From NCBI RefSeq assembly GCF_033958435.1, contig NC_134139.1, forward strand, positions 201,607,501 to 201,671,500: a DNA stretch of 64,000 nt, read 5' to 3'. The translations under genes were made by a program, and so were the position numbers. Shown piece after piece: positions 1 through 11,123 of the stretch; the stretch's first letter is position 1, and each line of letters opens with the position of its first letter. The notes beneath the pieces are model-generated. The model made no database searches, was not told the DNA's origin, and was given only the letters and a program-made list of their open reading frames with translations. The stretch comes from Carettochelys insculpta. Taxonomy: Eukaryota; Chordata; Testudines; Carettochelyidae.

Positions 1-403
1 CGGGACCCTCCTCCCCACCTTTCGTCCCGCCCCCAGCTACCATCACCATAGGACCCTCCCTAACCCACTACCCCCATCTACTCCCATGTCCGCCCTCCTC
101 ACTGCACTGGCCCCTCTCCCCCCAGCTGCTCTCAGTGCCCCCAGGTCCACCTTTCCCCATCACTCCTCACGCTCTTCTCTTCAGAGACTCCTTTTCCTGA
201 CAGTGCTGCCTTGCAGGGCACAGGTGGAACACCATACCTGAAAAGGACAACAAACACTGGGCTCCTCCCTCGGCAAACTCCCAGAGGCAAACTCCCTTCC
301 CTGTTAGCTGCTGCTCCCTGTTCGCTGCTCACATTGTTTGCTGAGAGCTCCCTTCTTATAGAGAGAGCTGCTAGCTGGTCAGGCCTGGCTCAAAGCCTTG
401 CCG
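1..403. repeat. CT-rich stretch and Harbinger-like fragment
   Basis: The first ~190 bases are pyrimidine-rich without a convincing gene. From ~200 to 400 the sequence (GCAAACTCCC, CTGTTAGCTGCTG, GTTCGCTGCTCAC) resembles the interior of the Harbinger-type transposon at 51.4-51.5 kb in this window, so it is probably a truncated relative. Short open frames here are not credible genes. Confidence 0.4.
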
Positions 404-440
404 CCAGTCTAATCAGCCCTTCAAGGGCTGATTAGACTGG
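404..440. repeat. perfect 18-bp inverted repeat with 1-nt loop
   Basis: Arms 404-421 and 423-440 are exact reverse complements around a single C at 422; the core is AGTCTAATCAGCCCTT. It may be the centre of a small fold-back element. No gene or terminator role is implied. Nothing else recognisable lies in 441-645. Confidence 0.7.
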
Positions 441-645
441 AGGCAATGGGCACAAAGCAGACATCAAAACACTCCATATCCACAAACCAGTTAGTCAACA
501 TTTTAATGGAAGGGGGCATTCTGTCAATGACCTAAAGGTATGTGTGTTACTGAAGACGAATTATCGCACTGTTCTGGAAAGGGAAACAGCCGAGGTGGCT
601 TTTAGATTCAAATTCGGCACATTAACACATGGTTTAAATCATGAT

Positions 646-957
646 GGGAACTTTCTGAGTCACTATAGGGGCTCGTCTGCATACTTGGCTCAATCTAATT
701 CTTGACCTTCCCCCCAACCCCTCCACTCTCTGATTTGCTCACCTTGATTATCTTTTTCTGATTTGTCCTCCTTGCTTACTGTTTTTGGTTCTCTGTGTCT
801 TAAATATTGAGTCTATTCTGGTCTGGCTACGATCTGAAGAAGTGGGTCTGTCCCACGAAAGCTCACCTAATAAACTATTTTGCTAGTCTTTAAAGCGCTA
901 CTTGACTGCTTTTTGTTTTGATAGCGTATAGACTAGCACGGCTTCCTCTCTGTTACC
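646..957 (+). repeat. truncated copy of fold-back retroposon
   Basis: Matches the right half of the element at 44046-44473, including the block from GGCTCAATCTAATTCTTG through the GAAGAAGTGGGTCTGTCCCA motif and the 3' end GACTAGCACGGCTTCC. The long left arm of the 44-kb copy is missing. It lies just upstream of the D1 promoter. Confidence 0.7.
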
Positions 958-1051
958 CCACATTATTAAGATATTGCAGCACAAACTTAAAAATGCATAA
1001 AGTTTCAAAACAAATTTTCAACAGCTCCACATTTCACAATCCCCAGAAGCC

Positions 1052-1059
1052 CATAAATA
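1052..1059 (+). promoter_or_regulatory. TATA-like box of defensin D1
   Basis: CATAAATA sits 75 bases before the D1 start codon within a block (CACATTTCACAAT..CCAGAAGCCCATAAATAGAGAC) conserved at D5 (45118-45125) and, as CATAAAGA, at D2. Transcription would start near 1083-1090. The role is inferred from conservation and spacing. Confidence 0.6.
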
Positions 1060-1133
1060 GAGACTCTCCATCTCCTCTCTATCTTGGAGACTTTTCTTTC
1101 CAGCGACGCTCAGTTTCCAGCCAAGCTTGAGCT

Positions 1134-3915
1134 ATGAAGATTTTTTACCTTCTCTTTGCTGTCTTCTTCCTGGTGCTGCAAAGCACTCCAGGTAAGATCC
1201 TAAGGAAATGAAGGGAAAAGATACAGGGATGTTTGTGAACTAGAACTTTGTATCATATTTTCCAATATTTTTCTCAACGTTAGTATGGTTTTCAGTGGGG
1301 ACATAATATATGACTGGAGAATAGCCCATGGGTCACAAAGGTGGCATTAATGTGCCAGTTAGGATTCTATTTAGATTACGCCCAACTATGACTTTCAATA
1401 ATATTTCTAATGTTTTGCCTGTTGTAGTCAGAAACGGACTGGTTCTTGGGTCTATGATAGTCATTTATTTTTCTCAAGGACCTGGGAGAAAACATGACAT
1501 CATCAACTTTAAAGTTTGCAGGTGATAAAAATTATGGGAAAATTCACAGTTACAAAAGGTATTTAGATCCCTGGAGCTGCGTCTACACGTGCACGCTACT
1601 TCGAAGTAGCGGCAGTAACTTCGAAATAGCGCCCGTCACGTCTACACGTGTTGGGCGCTATTTCGAAGTTGAAATCGACGTTAGGCGGCGAGACGTCGAA
1701 GTCGCTAACCCCATGAGGGGATGGGAATAGCGCCCTACTTCGACGTTCAACATCGAAGTAGGGACGTGTAGACGATCCGCGTCCCGCAACATCGAAATAG
1801 CGGGGTCCTCCATGGCGGCCATCAGCTGGGAGGTTGAGAGATACTCTCTCTCCAGCCCTTGCGGGGCTCTGTGGTCACCGTGGGCAGCAGCCCTTAGCCC
1901 AGGGCTTCTGGCTGCTGCTGCTGCAGCTGGGGGTCCGTGCTGCATATACAGGGTCTGCAACTAGTTGTTGGCTCTGTGTATCTTGCACTGTTTAATGAAA
2001 GTGTGTCTGGGAGGGGCCCTTTAAGGGAGCGACTTGCTGTTGAGTCCGCCCCGTGACCCTGTCTGCAGCTGTGCCTGGCTCCCTTATTTCGATGTGTGCT
2101 ACTTTGGCGTGTAGACGTTCCCTCGCTGTGCCTATTTCGATGTTGGGCTGAGCAACGTCGAAGTTGAACATCGACGTTGCCAGCCCTGGAGGACGTGATG
2201 TTATTCATCGAAATAGGCTATTTCGATGAATAACGTCTACACGTCCTCCAGGGCTGGCAACGTCGATGTTCAACTTCGACGTTGCGTGGCACCACATCGA
2301 AATAGGTGCTGCGAGGGTACGTCTACACGCCAAAGTAGCACACATCGAAATAAGGGTGCCAGGCACAGCTGCAGACAGGGTCACAGGGAGGACTCAACAG
2401 CAAGCCGCTCCCTTAAAGGGCCCCTCCCAGACACAGTTGCACTAAACGACACAATATACACAGAGCTGACAACTGGTTGCAGACCCTGTGCCTGCAGCAT
2501 GGATCCCCAGCTGCCGCAGAAGCAGCCAGAAGCCCTGGGCTAAGGGCTGCTGCCCACGGTGACCATAGAGCCCCACAGGGGCTGGAGAGAGAGCATCTCT
2601 CAACCCCCCAGCTGATGGCTGCCATGGAGGACCCAGCAATTTCAATGTTGCAGGACGCGGATCGTCTACACGGTCCCTACTTCGACGTTGAACGTCAAAG
2701 TAGGGCACTATTCCCATCCCCTCATGAGGTTAGCAACTTCGACATCTCGCTGCCTAACGACGAAGTTAACTTCGAAATAGCGCCCGACGCGTGTAGCCGC
2801 GACGGGCGCTATTTCGAAGTTAGTGCCGCTACTTCGAAGTAGCGTGCACGTGTAGACACAGCTTCAGTGTGTTGATTCAGGAGGCTGTCAGTGACCTGGA
2901 GATTCAGTTAATGATAAACACCCCCCTGTTGCCATCACAGATTTTGTATATCCTGCTGTGTGAAGGAAAATCAAGACTCTTTTCTCTGTGTGCAGGATTC
3001 TCCGACCATATCAATAACTCATTCGCATGTTACCGGGCCAAAGGCAGATGCCTCCGTTACTGTCCCTTCGGTTTTTCAGCTATCGGATCTTGCAGTTTTA
3101 TGCAGCGCTGCTGTAGGGGGTGGAGACGGGTAAGTTCAGGATTTCACGCACAAGACATCCCCACATAAGCAGAATATGCGTGTTTGTCCTTCCTGGAGCT
3201 GCTCTTCAAGGCCCTGGGAAGCTCTGAACACATGGCACTTGGGACACTGGAAAAAAGTAATGTTTGTGCTCCTCTGGTTGTGGTCTATGTGTAGTTAATG
3301 GGTTAGAGGAACTTTACAGCTGCTTTACCCAGGACATTGATGGCCTGCCCACAGACTGCAGCTGCACCAAGTCTGCAGAGTGCATAGTGCTAGAGAGAGT
3401 GCCTGCCTGAAATTCCAGTGATGTGCTATGGGGCAAAGGGAGCACTGTCCCAAGGGCTTGCAGTTTCAAAAGCATCCAGGGCTCCTGAGCACAGCCATCT
3501 CTACTTCACAAGCAGCAGCAGCCAGAGGCCCAGGTCCTTTAAATTCCCACCACAGCTCTGTGCTGCATATTCCAGGCAGCTAGATGGGCTGCTGGGGCAA
3601 GGACCGGAGTGGAGTGCTCTGGGCGGCACTGAGAGCTGGCTGCTGTAGCCCCACCCCTTCTACCAGAGGCCCCACCCCTTATGAGTGCAGAGCCACGCCC
3701 CCTTGACTCCCCTGTACCTGTGATCACTTGCACCACGCAAGGATGGGGATTACACAGAGGGTAGCATTGGGTCAATTATGTGTCTGCATTCACCATTCAG
3801 TAATAGGGAAATTCCTGCTGTGCCCTCCATTTGAAAAGTAATGTTTTTCCTGTTCTCATTTAATGGCTATGAATGGAGTGTGACAGTGTATTCCTCTTTT
3901 TAGTTCACAGAGTGA
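1134..3915 (+). CDS. beta-defensin D1 (three coding exons)
   Basis: Predicted secreted antimicrobial beta-defensin of 67 residues. Exon 1 is 1134-1191 and ends in a GTAAG donor. Exon 2 is 2996-3129, entered at TGTGTGCAG and left at CGG|GTAAGT. Exon 3 coding is 3904-3915 after TTTTTAG and adds Phe-Thr-Glu-stop. Residues 1-19 form a hydrophobic signal peptide (LLFAVFFLVLQS core); the mature part begins near Gly20-Phe21 with no acidic propiece. Cysteines are at 31, 38, 42, 52, 58 and 59, giving C-x6-C-x3-C-x9-C-x5-CC, the classic beta-defensin framework, with Ile-Gly-Ser before Cys4. The peptide is cationic (Arg/Lys-rich, tail RGWRR). ATG follows the conserved leader directly. Intron 1 (~1.8 kb) holds a palindromic transposon. 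It appears functional; the exact orthologue is not recognisable by eye. Confidence 0.9.
1575..2863. mobile_element. head-to-head inverted dimer of a Harbinger-like element
   Basis: About 640 bases (1575-2216) are repeated in reverse complement at 2218-2863 around a near-perfect centre (GTTATTCATCGAAATAG, base G2217, then its complement). Outer ends read AGCTGCGTCTACACG and its complement GTGTAGACACAGCT. Each arm matches the monomer at 28795-29484, including the GGGGCCCTTTAAGGG-type block and the CTACTTCGAAGTAGC block. It lies in D1 intron 1. Open frames inside it are shadows. Non-autonomous; no transposase seen. Confidence 0.8.
3130..3903 (+). other. D1 intron 2
   Basis: Intron between D1 exons 2 and 3, GT..AG. 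Reading straight through the donor gives a short open tail of 12 codons before a stop, which is also present in D2 and D5. The rest (3230-3770) is unremarkable single-copy-like DNA, similar in part to D2 intron 2 around 14.3-14.8 kb. Confidence 0.7.
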
Positions 3916-4072
3916 GAGATGGCAGCAGAGACTCTCTGTGAATCTGGCAGATGACGCTTTGCTTTTAAAATCATAGGATTGGTCTTTTCTGGGCTGAAAA
4001 GAATCTCGCAAATCATAAAAAATGAAGAAATGAGCCCTTCTGTCACCCCCGATTGATTGTTCTGCTGCTTTT

Positions 4073-4078
4073 AATAAA
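4073..4078 (+). terminator. polyadenylation signal of D1
   Basis: AATAAA inside CTGCTTTTAATAAAAGTAACTGCTTGC, conserved at D2, D3 and (diverged) D5. It lies about 160 bases after the D1 stop codon; cleavage is expected at ~4090-4100. Confidence 0.8.
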
Positions 4079-4099
4079 AGTAACTGCTTGCGCTTCTGT

Positions 4100-5210
4100 A
4101 TCACATATGTGTGTGTATTTTGATTGACATGCAGGGGTTGTAAAGCTATTTCTTTCCCATAAAACCCCTTATTTTTAAACATTACCTGTAAATAAACTAA
4201 AATATTACTGCCATTGGTTCAATCCACCTGGAGAAGTTCCTAGACCAAACATATTTATGTTTTTTCCTAGGATCATGCAAGTAAATCTTTACCTGTCCCT
4301 TCATCCTTTTACAAAACCATTTAATTTGTGTTATAAGCAGAGGAGTTGAGTTTTGTCCCAACTTGGCTGCAAAGCATGGAAAGCCCGTGTTAGTGCTCCA
4401 TGACACGCTTTCCATCTCTCTTGATTCTATTTCCCCCTACTACCACCTCCTACCCACCAAGAGGGCCCCTTTATTGTACCTCCTCTTCCAGACATTCCTG
4501 TGTGCTGCAGGCTCCACTGCAGAAACCAGAGCGGTAACACCAATACTCCAGGTTTCTAGCAACCTGACAACATTTCCCAGTGTGGGTTGACCTGAGGCAG
4601 TCACATGGGGACATCCTACCAAGGGGAAAAACAACAGAACTCACAGCCACTTTTCTCTTCTGCGTAGCAGTAAAATATTGTTACACAGGGGACCATTTAC
4701 CCGTCTACCTTAGCACCAGATTTGGTTGAAGTTCACTGCAGTAGGGACCACCCCCACCCCTGCTCCTCTGGCATTGGCAGTCCTGTGCCCCACTTGACTG
4801 ACATAGGGCCACCACAGGCCTTGCTCCTCACAAACAGGGGTCTGCCTGATGATATACTAAGCAGATTGGAGTGAGGGCTCAATGTGGGTGTTTCCGTCCC
4901 CCACCCATTGTGTAACCAGGTGGGGAGATCATTTTCCTTGCCCCTGCACTGCACCTACTGAGCTGGCCCCACTCTATCCCCCTGCAGATAGATCATATGG
5001 CTGTCTCCAAAGTGGCAATTTACTGATGGGATCTAGGTGCTCAGAATACAGGGTTCTTTGTAAGGTGAGCACTTGGGCAAGTGCTCATCAGAGATTCATT
5101 TGACACCCAGCTGATTACCAGAGTGTTGAACAGCATCTCTTTATATTTGTTCTGCAGGGCTACACCTGTCCCAGTGCACATAACAAAATTTATTACACAC
5201 AAGGCTGCAG
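4100..5210 (+). repeat. duplicated 3' flank, copy 1
   Basis: Downstream flank of D1, recognisably homologous to 16336-17500 after D2 and 26420-27840 after D3 (for example the GGAGTTGAGTTTTGTCCCAAC block, the block near GACAACATTTCC and the CCAGGTGGGGAGATCAT block). It is non-coding here. It supports segmental duplication of whole gene units rather than exon retroposition. Confidence 0.75.
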
Positions 5211-5214
5211 GGTC

Positions 5215-5400
5215 CATTTGTTCTAGAACTCCTCCTGAAACAAAGAGCTAGGGCATCCAAATTTGCTATAGCACTTTCTCTTACCCCAACTTACAGCAAG
5301 GCCAGGGTTTGTCTGTGGTAGGAAAACAGGAAGTGCCTGGAATGAAAATATTTTCCAGAAGGTGGAATGAGAAGTTGCACAGATAGGAGAGATGCTGTCT
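5215..5400 (+). repeat. interspersed repeat, Helitron-like family fragment
   Basis: Same family as 18482-18790 and 33600-33870 (shared ATTTGTTCTAGAACTCCTCC-like block, CACCAAATTTGGTAT-like block, GGAAGTGCCTGGAATG). This copy lacks the 5' end. Confidence 0.6.
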
Positions 5401-5409
5401 CTGGGTTAG

Positions 5410-5700
5410 GTTAAAAGGGGTAAAAAACAAGGGTGATGTCCTGCTAGGAGTCTACTACAGGCCGCCTACCTAGGTGGAGGAGGTGGATGAGGCTTTTTTA
5501 AAACTACTAAAAAAATCAACCAGGGCCCAGGATTTGATGGTGATGGGGAACTTCAACTATCCAGATATATGTTGGGAAGCTAACACAGCGGGGCACAGAC
5601 TATCCAATAAGTTCCTGGACTGCATCGGAGACAACTTTTTATTTCAAAAGTTTGAAAATGCAACTGGGGGGAAGCTGCTCTAGATTTGATTTTAATGTAA
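5410..5700 (+). mobile_element. CR1 LINE endonuclease-domain fragment
   Basis: The + frame reads ..[18 protein letters not shown].. followed by ..[13 protein letters not shown].., matching the conserved apurinic-endonuclease region of CR1 ORF2 (usual form [10 protein letters not shown]). The catalytic Asp of GDFN is Asn here and the frame is short, so it is a dead fragment. Confidence 0.8.
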
Positions 5701-5814
5701 ACTCCCATCGTTAGCCAATTCCTAGTGCTCAGGATGTAATTCCCTGCCGGTCTGCAGGATCTATGCCACTGAAAAAGCCTTACACAGTAATATTCCAATT
5801 CTCTATTTATTTAC

Positions 5815-6240
5815 AATTTTGTCCAGTCTAGACCTTTTCCACTGCAACTTAAGACCTTCGCTCATCATTCTGTCATCTGTCACCATTGACAACACCCTCT
5901 CACCATTCTCTTGTAGTCCCCCTTCAGGTAGTTGAAGGCTGCTATCAAATTCCTCTTCATTCTTCTCTTCTGTCAACTAAATAAGACTAAAACCCTCAGC
6001 CTCTCTTTTTATGTCATGTGTTCCAGCCCCTTCATCGTTTTTGTTGCCCTCCAGTGGACTCTCCTAAGCTTCCATATCCTTTTTGCCATGGGCGTCCCAG
6101 AATTGTACATAGTAGTTCAGATGTGCCCTCACCAGTGCCAAATCAGGAGGAATAGTCACTTCCCTGGATCTGCTGGCAATGCTCCTACTAATGCAGCCCA
6201 ATATGAGGTTAGCTTTCTTGGCTAAAAGGGCACATTGTCA
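5815..6240 (-). mobile_element. CR1 LINE 3' fragment (minus strand)
   Basis: The minus strand carries the CR1 ORF2 C-terminal and 3' region (plus-strand hallmark CCCCCTTCAGGTAGTTGAAGG). A paralogous copy lies at 19119-19612 plus 20329-20420, so this insertion predates at least one duplication of the array. Confidence 0.75.
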
Positions 6241-6960
6241 AATGGAAGAGTATTTGCAGTGCAAACAGAATAATGCCCGGATTGAGGAGTAGACCTCCAC
6301 AACACTGAGGAAAATACTAGGAGTAGGGGTGGTTGTCTCTTTTTCCTGGTCATCCTTAAGTCAAATCTGAAAGAATGTTGTTGGTAGCAGCAGAGGCAGC
6401 AGTCTGACTTCAGGAGTCTCTTTTGACAAAATATCATGGGTCAGATGCAAAACACAGTGGTTCTAGAGATCAAAAAGAATCAATAGAAAATACCTTGGTA
6501 ATAGAAAATGTGGTTCAGCATTAACAGCTAAAGACGACAGGGGCCTCCTTGGTGCTGCTTGAGCTTTTCCGAGAAACTGAATGCCCCAAGAGACGGAACC
6601 AGCCCTTCCCCTCCCTCCTGCCTGCTGTCCTGTCTTCCCATGTCCTTGATCTACCTTGATGCTTTTAATTTCAGTCTTCATCTTCAGCCCTTCTTTTTGT
6701 TCTTTCTTCTCTGTTGGTGACCCCATGTTGTGCAAACCACATTGGGCCACCCTGGTTTGTGCAAATATATTTGGACACATAACGAAGATTCAGTGGTTAA
6801 ATTCTGGTCAGACACATACTCCTGAAAGCCACTCCGCCTTCCTCTTTCTTTATTGCATTCCTTGTCCAGCTTGATGTGTATCCGTATCCTGCCCCACCTG
6901 GCTATCTCTGTCATACAGGCTACAGCTACAGTTGCAAGTTGTTTCAAAAGGTGATCTTCT
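6241..6960 (+). repeat. duplicated upstream block, copy 1
   Basis: Homologous to 20421-20825, with more diverged relatives at 40800-41105 and 53750-54175 (markers: AAACCACATTGGGNCACC, ATNTTTGGACACATAA, TTCTGGTCAGNCACATACT). These blocks lie 4-9 kb upstream of D2, D3, D5 and D6. No gene is seen. Confidence 0.7.
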
Positions 6961-7129
6961 GGATGTTATTTTCTGGAAGATCGGCTTTGGAAAGAGCATG
7001 GTCACTGCTCCAGCCAGCCCAAGGGAGACAGCAGGTGGGCAGCATGGTCCCCCTCGCTCTGGCCAGCTGCAGAGACCTGGTGACTGGGCACTGTGGTGGG
7101 TGCACTCCCAGAACTGAGTTTTCCACATC

Positions 7130-7520
7130 CCCTTCCCTGTGCCTCCCTCCCTCAATCAGTAGCCCTCATCCCCCTCACACACCCTCCAATTTCCTGCCCT
7201 GACCTCTGCACCCCCACAGCTCCTTGTCCTCTACCCTGAGCTCTCCTCCACCGGCACCCTGACTCCTGCAATCCACCTCCTGTTCTGAGCCCTCTGCACC
7301 TACCAAATCCCTGCCCTGACTCCTGCAACCCTCACATTAGCATCCTCTGCCCTGAGCCCCCCCACCTCACCCCAACCGTGTCCTGTGCTCCCCCACAGCC
7401 ACACACACACCAACCCAATACCCTGACACTCCCACACTCAAACTTAAATCAGTTACATAGAATGTCACATTGCAACCCACCCCCCCACAGCCTCCTGACC
7501 TGTGGCCTTCCCCCAGGTGG
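7130..7520. repeat. CT-rich degenerate minisatellite
   Basis: Loose repetition of CCCTGANYCCTGCANCCC-like units, similar to 34380-34800 and 49640-49930. Non-coding. 7520-7819 shows nothing recognisable. Confidence 0.5.
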
Positions 7521-7819
7521 GCTTATAATAGGACAGTATCTGTATGCAAGTTATTTCACCACCATTTCTCCTGTCATTTCCATTCCTGCAAGTTTCAGAG
7601 CAGTGCGGAATGAAAGGAGTATCAGAAGTGTAGAATCAGTGTGGATGGGGAGCTCTGACCAGACCCAGCTCCTCTGATAATAATATAAGACAAGCAGATT
7701 TGTATACGATGGAAGGAACAGAAAATAACTTATTCACAGGCATTCATTACAATATAGAAATATGTTCCCTCATCCAGGAACACTACACTGTGTATTTTAT
7801 ACAGGAAAATGGCTTTGTT

Positions 7820-8282
7820 GAGATATATAAGTTTTAAAAGGAAAAAGGAAAGGGTTTTTTTATGGGCAAGAAAGAGCAAAACAGTGCTGTGCATCAATCA
7901 AAACGCACTCATACATGTTTGCAATGCAGCACCAGAACAGTTACTTGTATTAAAAGAAGAAAAAGCTATTATGGATGGTACACGGGCTCCCCAGTGGATA
8001 TTTTCCACACCAGAAAATTGTTTATGGCCAAGACAAAGATCCATTGATTTTAGAAGCAAGGTTTCATCTGCCATTTTCCCAGAGTTCCTGAACTGACAAT
8101 TGCTGATGCCATCTCTCAGTATTAATAAAGCAAAAAGAAAAGAAACACTCAGATTTGGTGGATCTCCATGAGAAGAAGGGTGTTGTTATATTTACTTTCA
8201 AACTAAAGGCAGAGTGGGACTTTCCCCATCACTGAATGGTGAGGGCAGAGCAATGACTCCAGAGCAGGGGAATGAACTGTTC
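7820..8282 (-). pseudogene. inverted defensin exon-3/3'UTR relic
   Basis: Read on the minus strand, this region aligns with the D1/D2 segment that ends intron 2 and holds exon 3 and the 3'UTR. It has the block around CATCACTGAATGGTGA, then TGAGAGATGGCATCAGC (exon 3 start in D1: TGAGAGATGGCAGCAGA), the TCTAAAATCAATGGAT block, and CTTTTAATACAAGTAACTG where the others have CTTTTAATAAAAGTAACTG. The acceptor AG and the coding codons before the stop are not preserved and the poly(A) hexamer is AATACA. No minus-strand exon 2 or exon 1 was found at higher coordinates, so it is a partial inverted duplicate. Confidence 0.65.
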
Positions 8283-10621
8283 AGTGGCAGAGGGGAGGCC
8301 CTGGGGAGTAAAGGGGGAAGGGCAGGTGCAGAGTGAGGGTGGGGTGGTCAGGGAGGAGTTGGAATAGGCAGAAAGAGGCTGGGCAGGGGTTGAGAGAGGA
8401 TTGAACACCCTCAGTGGCATCAGAAAGCGGGTGTGTCTTGGCCCAGTGCTGGTCTTGTGAACCTCCAGGCTTGTGTTCTTAGTGACAAACAGGAAAACAG
8501 AATGCTTGAAGTAAAATCTTTTTACAGATGTTAGAATGCAAAGGGGGATAAATTGTGCATGCAAATCTTGAATCAAAGATTTACATGGGTTAAAAATGCA
8601 ATCAAAAATAGGTATTCAAAGTTTAGCCATAGTAGGAGGGGCATCAAAGACGCTCCTTGCCCAGGCACCATTTGGTCCAGAGTGTGCCCTGAACCCCAGT
8701 TCACTTTATTATAATATCCTTTGTGTTAAACTGCAGAGGGATAGCCAGGAGAGTGTTTTTCAGGAAAAAATAACAAGGAGGCACATGACATTAAAGAATG
8801 CTCTTTTCACATAGTACCGTGGTATGCTTTAGTTTTCCATAACCGATATATTCCAAGGTGAGAATGGGACTGCTATAATTACTCTGACACCTGTGAAAGG
8901 CAGGTGCTAGAGCTTGCACAAAATAATTTCTAGAGGTTGACTTTTTTTTGGGGGGGGGGCGTAAAATCATCCAGTGTTGATTTAAAAATTGTCAGTGACA
9001 GAGAATGCAGCCGAATTCTTGAGTAAATTATCATCACTGTTAATGATTTTAGTCCTGTTGACAGTCTGAATTTTCTAGCTTCACAAAGTATAAGCGTCAG
9101 TAAGAAGCCAAAATATCACTAGTTATATTATTTGGTGGTTGACCGGTCCTGATGTTTTCTAGTGAAATATGCAGAATCCTTTCTGCAGAACACAGGCCTG
9201 GGAACTAGGATGCTGCAATAGCCTTATTTTTTGTGCAGCATCCAAGCTGCCAGCTCATGTCTGAGGCTCTGGTTCCTTCCCACAGATGGTGCCCTAACTG
9301 TAGGACTTGAGCCTGGAGCTCAGCATCCTGGTAACCCCAAAGGGACTGAGACCACATCTGGGGAGAGTGAAGTCTCTGCTCTTTAGCCTGGTTTCAAAGA
9401 CATCTGGCTTTTAGCTCATGTGGTAGAGCCCAGGGCTTGAATCCCTACTACTGACAACCCGGGTCTGTTGGCCTTACAGTGAGATTCTGCCAGCCCTACC
9501 CCTAGGATTATGCATCCAGGGGCTCAACTCAAAACTTTAACCAGCTTTGAATGCAGGGCTCAGTTCGAAGCTCCACATACAGGGGCCTAGCCCTGACTGC
9601 CTTCCTGTATTGATGGCTGTGCTCTGTCCCCAGCTCTAGTGGGTCGTGTGTGGGGGAGACACAGGGGAGTAAATGGACATGGTGGATTGAAAAGTTGTGC
9701 TTGTGAACCACTGGTTTTTAGCACCCCTACTGTAAAAATGTATCCCAGGACCCTTGTTGCAGAATGAGGCAGGCTCTTTCCTGGTAGCTTCACTTTTATT
9801 CTTCCTGTTGTTTTCTGTCTTCTACAATGAAAGTATCATGTAACCAGGGGTGAGGGGCCAGGGGGAGGGTATGTCTGGCTGCAGCCCCTGCCTGGATTAG
9901 GGTGCACTGGTGACATATAGGGGCCTTAACTCTCTTAGAGGAGAGTTATGCCTAAGTTTGTGCAGCACATGGCTGGCACAACTGGCCCTAGTCTGCCCTC
10001 CTTGCAACCACTGTCTTAGTGGTGATGGGGGGGGGGGCATGGTGCTGGACATGGTGCTGTGGATTACCAGGTCTCAGAAGGGTGATCTCTGTGGCACCCA
10101 ACCTTATGAGGCTACTACCGGCTGTGGAATAGGCACAAAAAGCAGGCAAAGCTCCTGTAAATAAGAGAACTTGATAAGGGTCACTTCAGTCTCCAGACAG
10201 TTCAGAATCAGGTCAGCCACAGGAGCTTTTGTCTCCTGCCTTTGGGCTGTGTCTTGCATGCAAAGCCTTCAGCGGCATTAAACAGCTCATGTCCATAAAG
10301 GACAGAAACAAACAGTTGTGTTCACACAGTCATGTCCCCCAAATGGAAATTGACACTGACTTACTTCTCTTGCTAACTGCTCTTGTTAGTATCTGGTCTC
10401 CCAATTCTGACACTTAGCTCCTATTCCCCTGTACAGAAAAATTCCCCCAGCAACAGCCACGTGAAGAGTTAAATGCACCCTCTCACTGCGTTGTGAAGTA
10501 ACTTCTTCTTTCATCACTTTCTTCTTTTAAGACTTGCTTTTTACCTAGACCTCCATAACAGTGATACAAGTTCAAGGTGGTGTTTGATGTGACAGCATAA
10601 TTTAAAATAGTTAAAACTATA
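8283..10621. other. non-coding interval
   Basis: No gene recognised. 9280-9480 contains a SINE-like tRNA-derived region; 10020-10040 is a G-rich run. 10436-10600 is homologous to 42290-42480 (CAACAGCCAC.., TATGAAGTAACTT) and marks another shared upstream block. Confidence 0.5.
9290..9485 (+). repeat. tRNA-derived SINE-like copy
   Basis: Contains TTTTAGCTCATGTGGTAGAG and a CTTGAATCCCTACTACTGA B-box-like stretch, preceded by GTAACCCCAAAGGGACTGAGACCAC. Related copies are at 25270-25430, 42960-43135, 62100-62190 and 62250-62405. It resembles tRNA-head SINEs of turtles; the family name is uncertain. Confidence 0.55.
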
Positions 10622-10866
10622 GGGTTCGTCTACACTTGCATTCCTCTTTCGAAAAAGGTATGCAAAGGAGGTAAATTGAAAATGCAAATGTGGCACAAAT
10701 TTGCATATTTCAAATGGTATTTGCATATTCAATTTCAAAAAACATATTTCAAAATCAGAATATGCAAATGAGGTGCCAATTATGCAAATTTACACCTAAT
10801 TTGCATTTTAATGTTCCTCATTTGCGCACCTCTTTCGAAAGAGGAATGCAAGTGTGGACGCACCCA
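10622..10866. mobile_element. MITE with CGTCTACACTTGCATTCCTC ends
   Basis: Inverted termini GGTTCGTCTACACTTGCATT and AATGCAAGTGTGGACGCACC bound an AT-rich interior with many ATGCAAAT motifs and CTCTTTCGAAA / TTTCGAAAGAG near the ends. No coding capacity. Confidence 0.75.
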
Positions 10867-11115
10867 TACAGATAATTAAGATCTGGCTTCAGAGGAGTTC
10901 TAATCATGCAGTAGGGGTTTGCTAAGTGTACGTATACATATTGCAGCTATTTAAAGGATTTATTCATAGTAGGTTCCTGGAATTCTCAAGAAATATTTAT
11001 GTGACTATACAAATAATTATCCTCATTATTAACCTATTGCAGCACAAACCTAATAAATTTGCAATGCTTCAAAACAGAATTTCAACAGCTCCACATTTCA
11101 CAATTCTCAGTGGCT

Positions 11116-11123
11116 CATAAAGA
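11116..11123 (+). promoter_or_regulatory. TATA-like box of D2
   Basis: CATAAAGA, 82 bases upstream of the D2 ATG, in the block conserved with D1 and D5. The promoter of D2 looks intact although the gene is broken at splice sites. Confidence 0.55.

Noticed and set aside
1658..2842. Several 90-120-codon frames on both strands that are similar to each other
   Set aside because: They are the same palindromic transposon read from its inverted arms; no family similarity.
9411..9480. Possible functional tRNA gene
   Set aside because: A- and B-box-like motifs are present, but no cloverleaf acceptor stem can be drawn, and several diverged copies occur, so it is a SINE head.
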